This document shows positions 61,693 through 64,000 of a DNA stretch of 64,000 nt, piece after piece (the stretch's first letter is position 1; every line of letters starts with the position of its first letter). Where the stretch lies: positions 1,773,501 to 1,837,500 of the forward strand of contig NZ_CP021255.1 in NCBI RefSeq assembly GCF_002952055.1. The letters are read 5' to 3'. This stretch comes from Desulfobulbus oralis. Lineage in GTDB: Bacteria > Desulfobacterota > Desulfobulbia > Desulfobulbales > Desulfobulbaceae. A model generated the notes under the pieces. It worked only from the letters and a program-made list of their open reading frames with translations. It was not told where the DNA came from and made no database searches. The position numbers were made by a program, and so were the translations under genes.

Positions 61693-64000
61693 TCAATTGC
61701 CGTAGCGCACCGGTCGACCGACGTCCTGCGGCTGCACCCGCTGGTTTCTGGGAATGTACACCGGGCCGCCGTCCGCCCGGGGCAGAATCTGTTCCTGCTG
61801 TCGGTACTGGAGGGCGCGGCTGGTTCCGCGCTGGCCCTGACTCATGCTCTGGCCGCCGATGCTGCCGCTCACCCCATCCTCGTCCAGGATTTTGTGCAGA
61901 ATGGCGGTCAGGGAACCGGGCTGCAGATAGTCCTGGCCGCGGCCGCCGGCAAAGATGGCGGCGGTCTGCTGGGCCACCTGTTTCCAGGAGGGTGAACCGG
62001 CAGTTCTGGCCACGATTTCACAGAAGCTCTTGTTGTAGGGATCGTTGATCATGGCCAGACCCGTGCCGATCGAGGCCAGCAGGTCCACCCGGCTCTCGAA
62101 GAGCCGGGTCAGGGTGGTGTAGACCTTGACGCCGCCGCAGGAGCCGAGACTCAGGAAGCGCTGCTTGTTCTGCAGGTCGGCCGGCGTGATCTGGCCTTCC
62201 TCGATCAGCTCCTGCAGCGGTTCGATGATCTGCTCGGAGCGCCAGTAGCTGTGGCCGCGCTGGGCCAGCATTTCATCGCCCGAGAGAATGAAGCGCCGCA
62301 ACAGTTCCTTCTGGGTTTCCTTGTCGGAATACACGAACTGGGTATTCACGATCTGCACGCCGCCCACGGTCCTGACAAAACTGATGGCGCAGCGCCGGTT
62401 GCGCATGGCGGAGAAGAGCGCACCCGGCGCGCCGCCCGTGCCGCAGACGCCGCCGATGCTGTACTGCCTGGAGGGCTCGATTCGGTAACCGGCCTTCATG
62501 AGCAGGTTGGCGTTGGAGGCAAAGGACTGGCGGCCGTCGTCGTCCGGATGGTACATGGAGAGCGAGGCGATCCTGTTGTCCCGCTTCCACTCGGCAAAGG
62601 GCGTGACCTGATACCTGTCCAGATTGACCCGGCTGCCCGGGGCGGCCAACAGTTGCACGATGCGCACCTGGGCCGCTGTCCCCAGAAGTTCGGGATAGTT
62701 CTGCTCGTAGTACTGCAGGATGACCCGCACGAGCTTGGCGGTCACCGGGTCGCCGCTCTGGCTTGCCCGGCCCATCAGGGCGATCAGGTGGCTTCGGGCC
62801 TCGGGCGTCAGCATTTTCAGGAGATGGGCGAAGGTGGCGGAGAAGAGCAGCACCGAATCCGGATCCTTGAAGGCCGAGCTGGCCACCAGATTCAGAATCT
62901 CCTTCTGCCGGGCGAAGTCCTGCGGGAAAAAGTCGGTGAGCTTGCCCTTTTGGGCATTGCTTGAAATGAAGTCCGACACAAAGCGGCTTTCCGGGTCGAT
63001 ACTGCGGAGGAAGCCCAGCAGATCGCCGCCGTTTCTCCGGGCTATGCGCTCCTTCATCACCGGCACGATGATGTCGCGGAAGGAGGAGTCGTAGAGTTCG
63101 CTGCCCTGGGCCAGCACCACGTACATCCCGGCCGTGGGCAGGTCCCGGGCGGCCTGCGAACGTGCGGCCGAGGTGGCCTGGCGCAGCACGGCCACATTGC
63201 CGCCGCCAAAGGCGCCGGCAAAACGGGAGCGGGTGACAGGGTCGAGCCGGTTGAACAGGTAGCGCAGGTTCTGGGACGACATGCTGTTCAGGGTGCCGGC
63301 GCTGTATTCGTAACCGTTGTCGTTTGTCACCGCATGCAGGTTGTTGATCTTCCAGATGGCCTCTTCCGCACCGTCGTACAGACCCTTCAGGAGCACGGAT
63401 TTCTGCCGGCCCTGCAGGCGGTCATATATCGCCTCCTGCTGGGACGTGGGCAGGGCGAAATAGTTTCTGAGCCAGGCCAGGGCCTCTGACCCGGAAACCT
63501 CCCTGTTCTTGAAGAGGGAACGCGCGTTCCAGACATTGACATCGTCCATGCGCTCGATCAGTTCCATGCCCGCCATCATGAGTTCCGGGCCCATGCCCGG
63601 CACTTCGGCATAGGTAATGAGCGCCTGGGCCTGCTTCTTGCCCATCCGGCTCAGGGTGGGCAGGCCGCGGGCCGCGGTGTCGACACTCATGCCGGGCACG
63701 GCAAAAAAGGAGCGGGCCGCCTTGTTGACCAGCGGCGAGGATGCATTCAACTGCGGGATGATCTGCAGGGCATGATCGATGGTGGCGCCGCGCATGGCCG
63801 CGAAGCTGCGGAAGGTCAGACCCGAGGCGAAGCTCAGGGATGAAATGGCCTCGATGGCCGGCATCACGTGCTGGGCGCCAAAGCCCGGTATGTCCGCCAG
63901 GGCCTCGTAGGAGCGGGCCTGCTCAAAGGAAAAACGCTGCACGGCCAGTGCTTCGCCCGCCTGCCGGATCAGGCCGTCGTCTGCGCCGCGGGTGGCGCAT
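61693..64000 (-). CDS. Large unknown protein with caspase-like His/Cys motifs, 5' end outside window
   Basis: The frame is open to the right edge, giving at least 768 residues; the first residues in the window read RGADDGLIRQAGEALAVQRF. The N-terminal ~500 residues are helical and repeat-like, with strings such as PGFGAQHVMPAIEAISSLSF, PGMSVDTAARGLPTLSRMGK and PGMGPELMMAGMELIERMDD. The C-terminal ~250 residues contain AQRGHSYWRSEQIIEPL and then FLSLGSCGGVKVYTTLTRLF, the His then Cys spacing of clan CD (caspase/clostripain-type) peptidases. I do not recognise a named family. It is coupled to holA (3 bp gap). Confidence 0.75.
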   Translation of the reverse strand, partial: CATRGADDGLIRQAGEALAVQRFSFEQARSYEALADIPGFGAQHVMPAIEAISSLSFASGLTFRSFAAMRGATIDHALQIIPQLNASSPLVNKAARSFFAVPGMSVDTAARGLPTLSRMGKKQAQALITYAEVPGMGPELMMAGMELIERMDDVNVWNARSLFKNREVSGSEALAWLRNYFALPTSQQEAIYDRLQGRQKSVLLKGLYDGAEEAIWKINNLHAVTNDNGYEYSAGTLNSMSSQNLRYLFNRLDPVTRSRFAGAFGGGNVAVLRQATSAARSQAARDLPTAGMYVVLAQGSELYDSSFRDIIVPVMKERIARRNGGDLLGFLRSIDPESRFVSDFISSNAQKGKLTDFFPQDFARQKEILNLVASSAFKDPDSVLLFSATFAHLLKMLTPEARSHLIALMGRASQSGDPVTAKLVRVILQYYEQNYPELLGTAAQVRIVQLLAAPGSRVNLDRYQVTPFAEWKRDNRIASLSMYHPDDDGRQSFASNANLLMKAGYRIEPSRQYSIGGVCGTGGAPGALFSAMRNRRCAISFVRTVGGVQIVNTQFVYSDKETQKELLRRFILSGDEMLAQRGHSYWRSEQIIEPLQELIEEGQITPADLQNKQRFLSLGSCGGVKVYTTLTRLFESRVDLLASIGTGLAMINDPYNKSFCEIVARTAGSPSWKQVAQQTAAIFAGGRGQDYLQPGSLTAILHKILDEDGVSGSIGGQSMSQGQRGTSRALQYRQQEQILPRADGGPVYIPRNQRVQPQDVGRPVRYGN

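Overview
The window reads as a chromosome segment of a GC-rich Gram-negative bacterium, most likely a member of the Desulfobacterota close to Desulfobulbaceae (inference, moderate confidence). Supporting points are the lptA-lptB-rpoN order, the futalosine route to menaquinone (mqnB, mqnD), a plant-like type II DAHP synthase, and a large arg/dap operon. I saw no rRNA, tRNA or CRISPR array.

Layout. 1-180 is the end of a broken IS30 transposase. 343-6296 holds housekeeping genes: a metallo-beta-lactamase-fold hydrolase, a small unknown gene coupled to thiD, an M18 aminopeptidase and an M3 oligopeptidase. 6575-17118 is a chemosensory operon of the Pil-Chp/PatA type: a DUF4388-receiver protein, a stand-alone receiver, CheW-like adaptors, a 1533-residue CheA with five HPt-type modules and a C-terminal receiver, and a methyl-accepting protein. 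Two of the HPt modules are an almost perfect 426-bp duplication.

17206-27600 is an accessory island. It contains at least seven broken GC-rich RHS/YD-repeat fragments, all on the plus strand, alternating with six small, strikingly AT-rich orphan genes that look like immunity genes. Two copies of an IS1182-like element, remnants of IS30 and IS1182-like transposases, and a family of about 140-bp MITEs lie between these pieces. The MITEs share termini with the IS1182-like element. The whole looks like a graveyard or silent archive of RHS toxin-tip/immunity cassettes, and it is the most interesting part of the window.

27602-38254 (minus strand) is an eleven-gene operon, argB-argD-mntP-argF-argG-argH-lipoprotein-dapF-dapA-dapB-folK, with several 4-bp start/stop overlaps. 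38406-41147 is lptA-lptB-rpoN on the plus strand, followed by a convergent type II DAHP synthase, then prmA and a CoA-disulfide reductase with a rhodanese domain.

45589-49488 is a second accessory patch. It has a fifth MITE, a truncated retropepsin-like fragment, an alpha/beta hydrolase cut cleanly by an IS630 element at a TA site, a two-gene unit resembling toxin and immunity with a poly-G frameshift, and an IS5 remnant. 49489-64000 returns to core genes: transketolase, a two-part ThrE-type exporter, queA, mqnB-mqnD, bpt, ilvE, clpA, clpS, holA, and a large unknown protein running off the right edge. Bpt, ClpS and ClpA lie within about 4.5 kb and together form a bacterial N-degron pathway.
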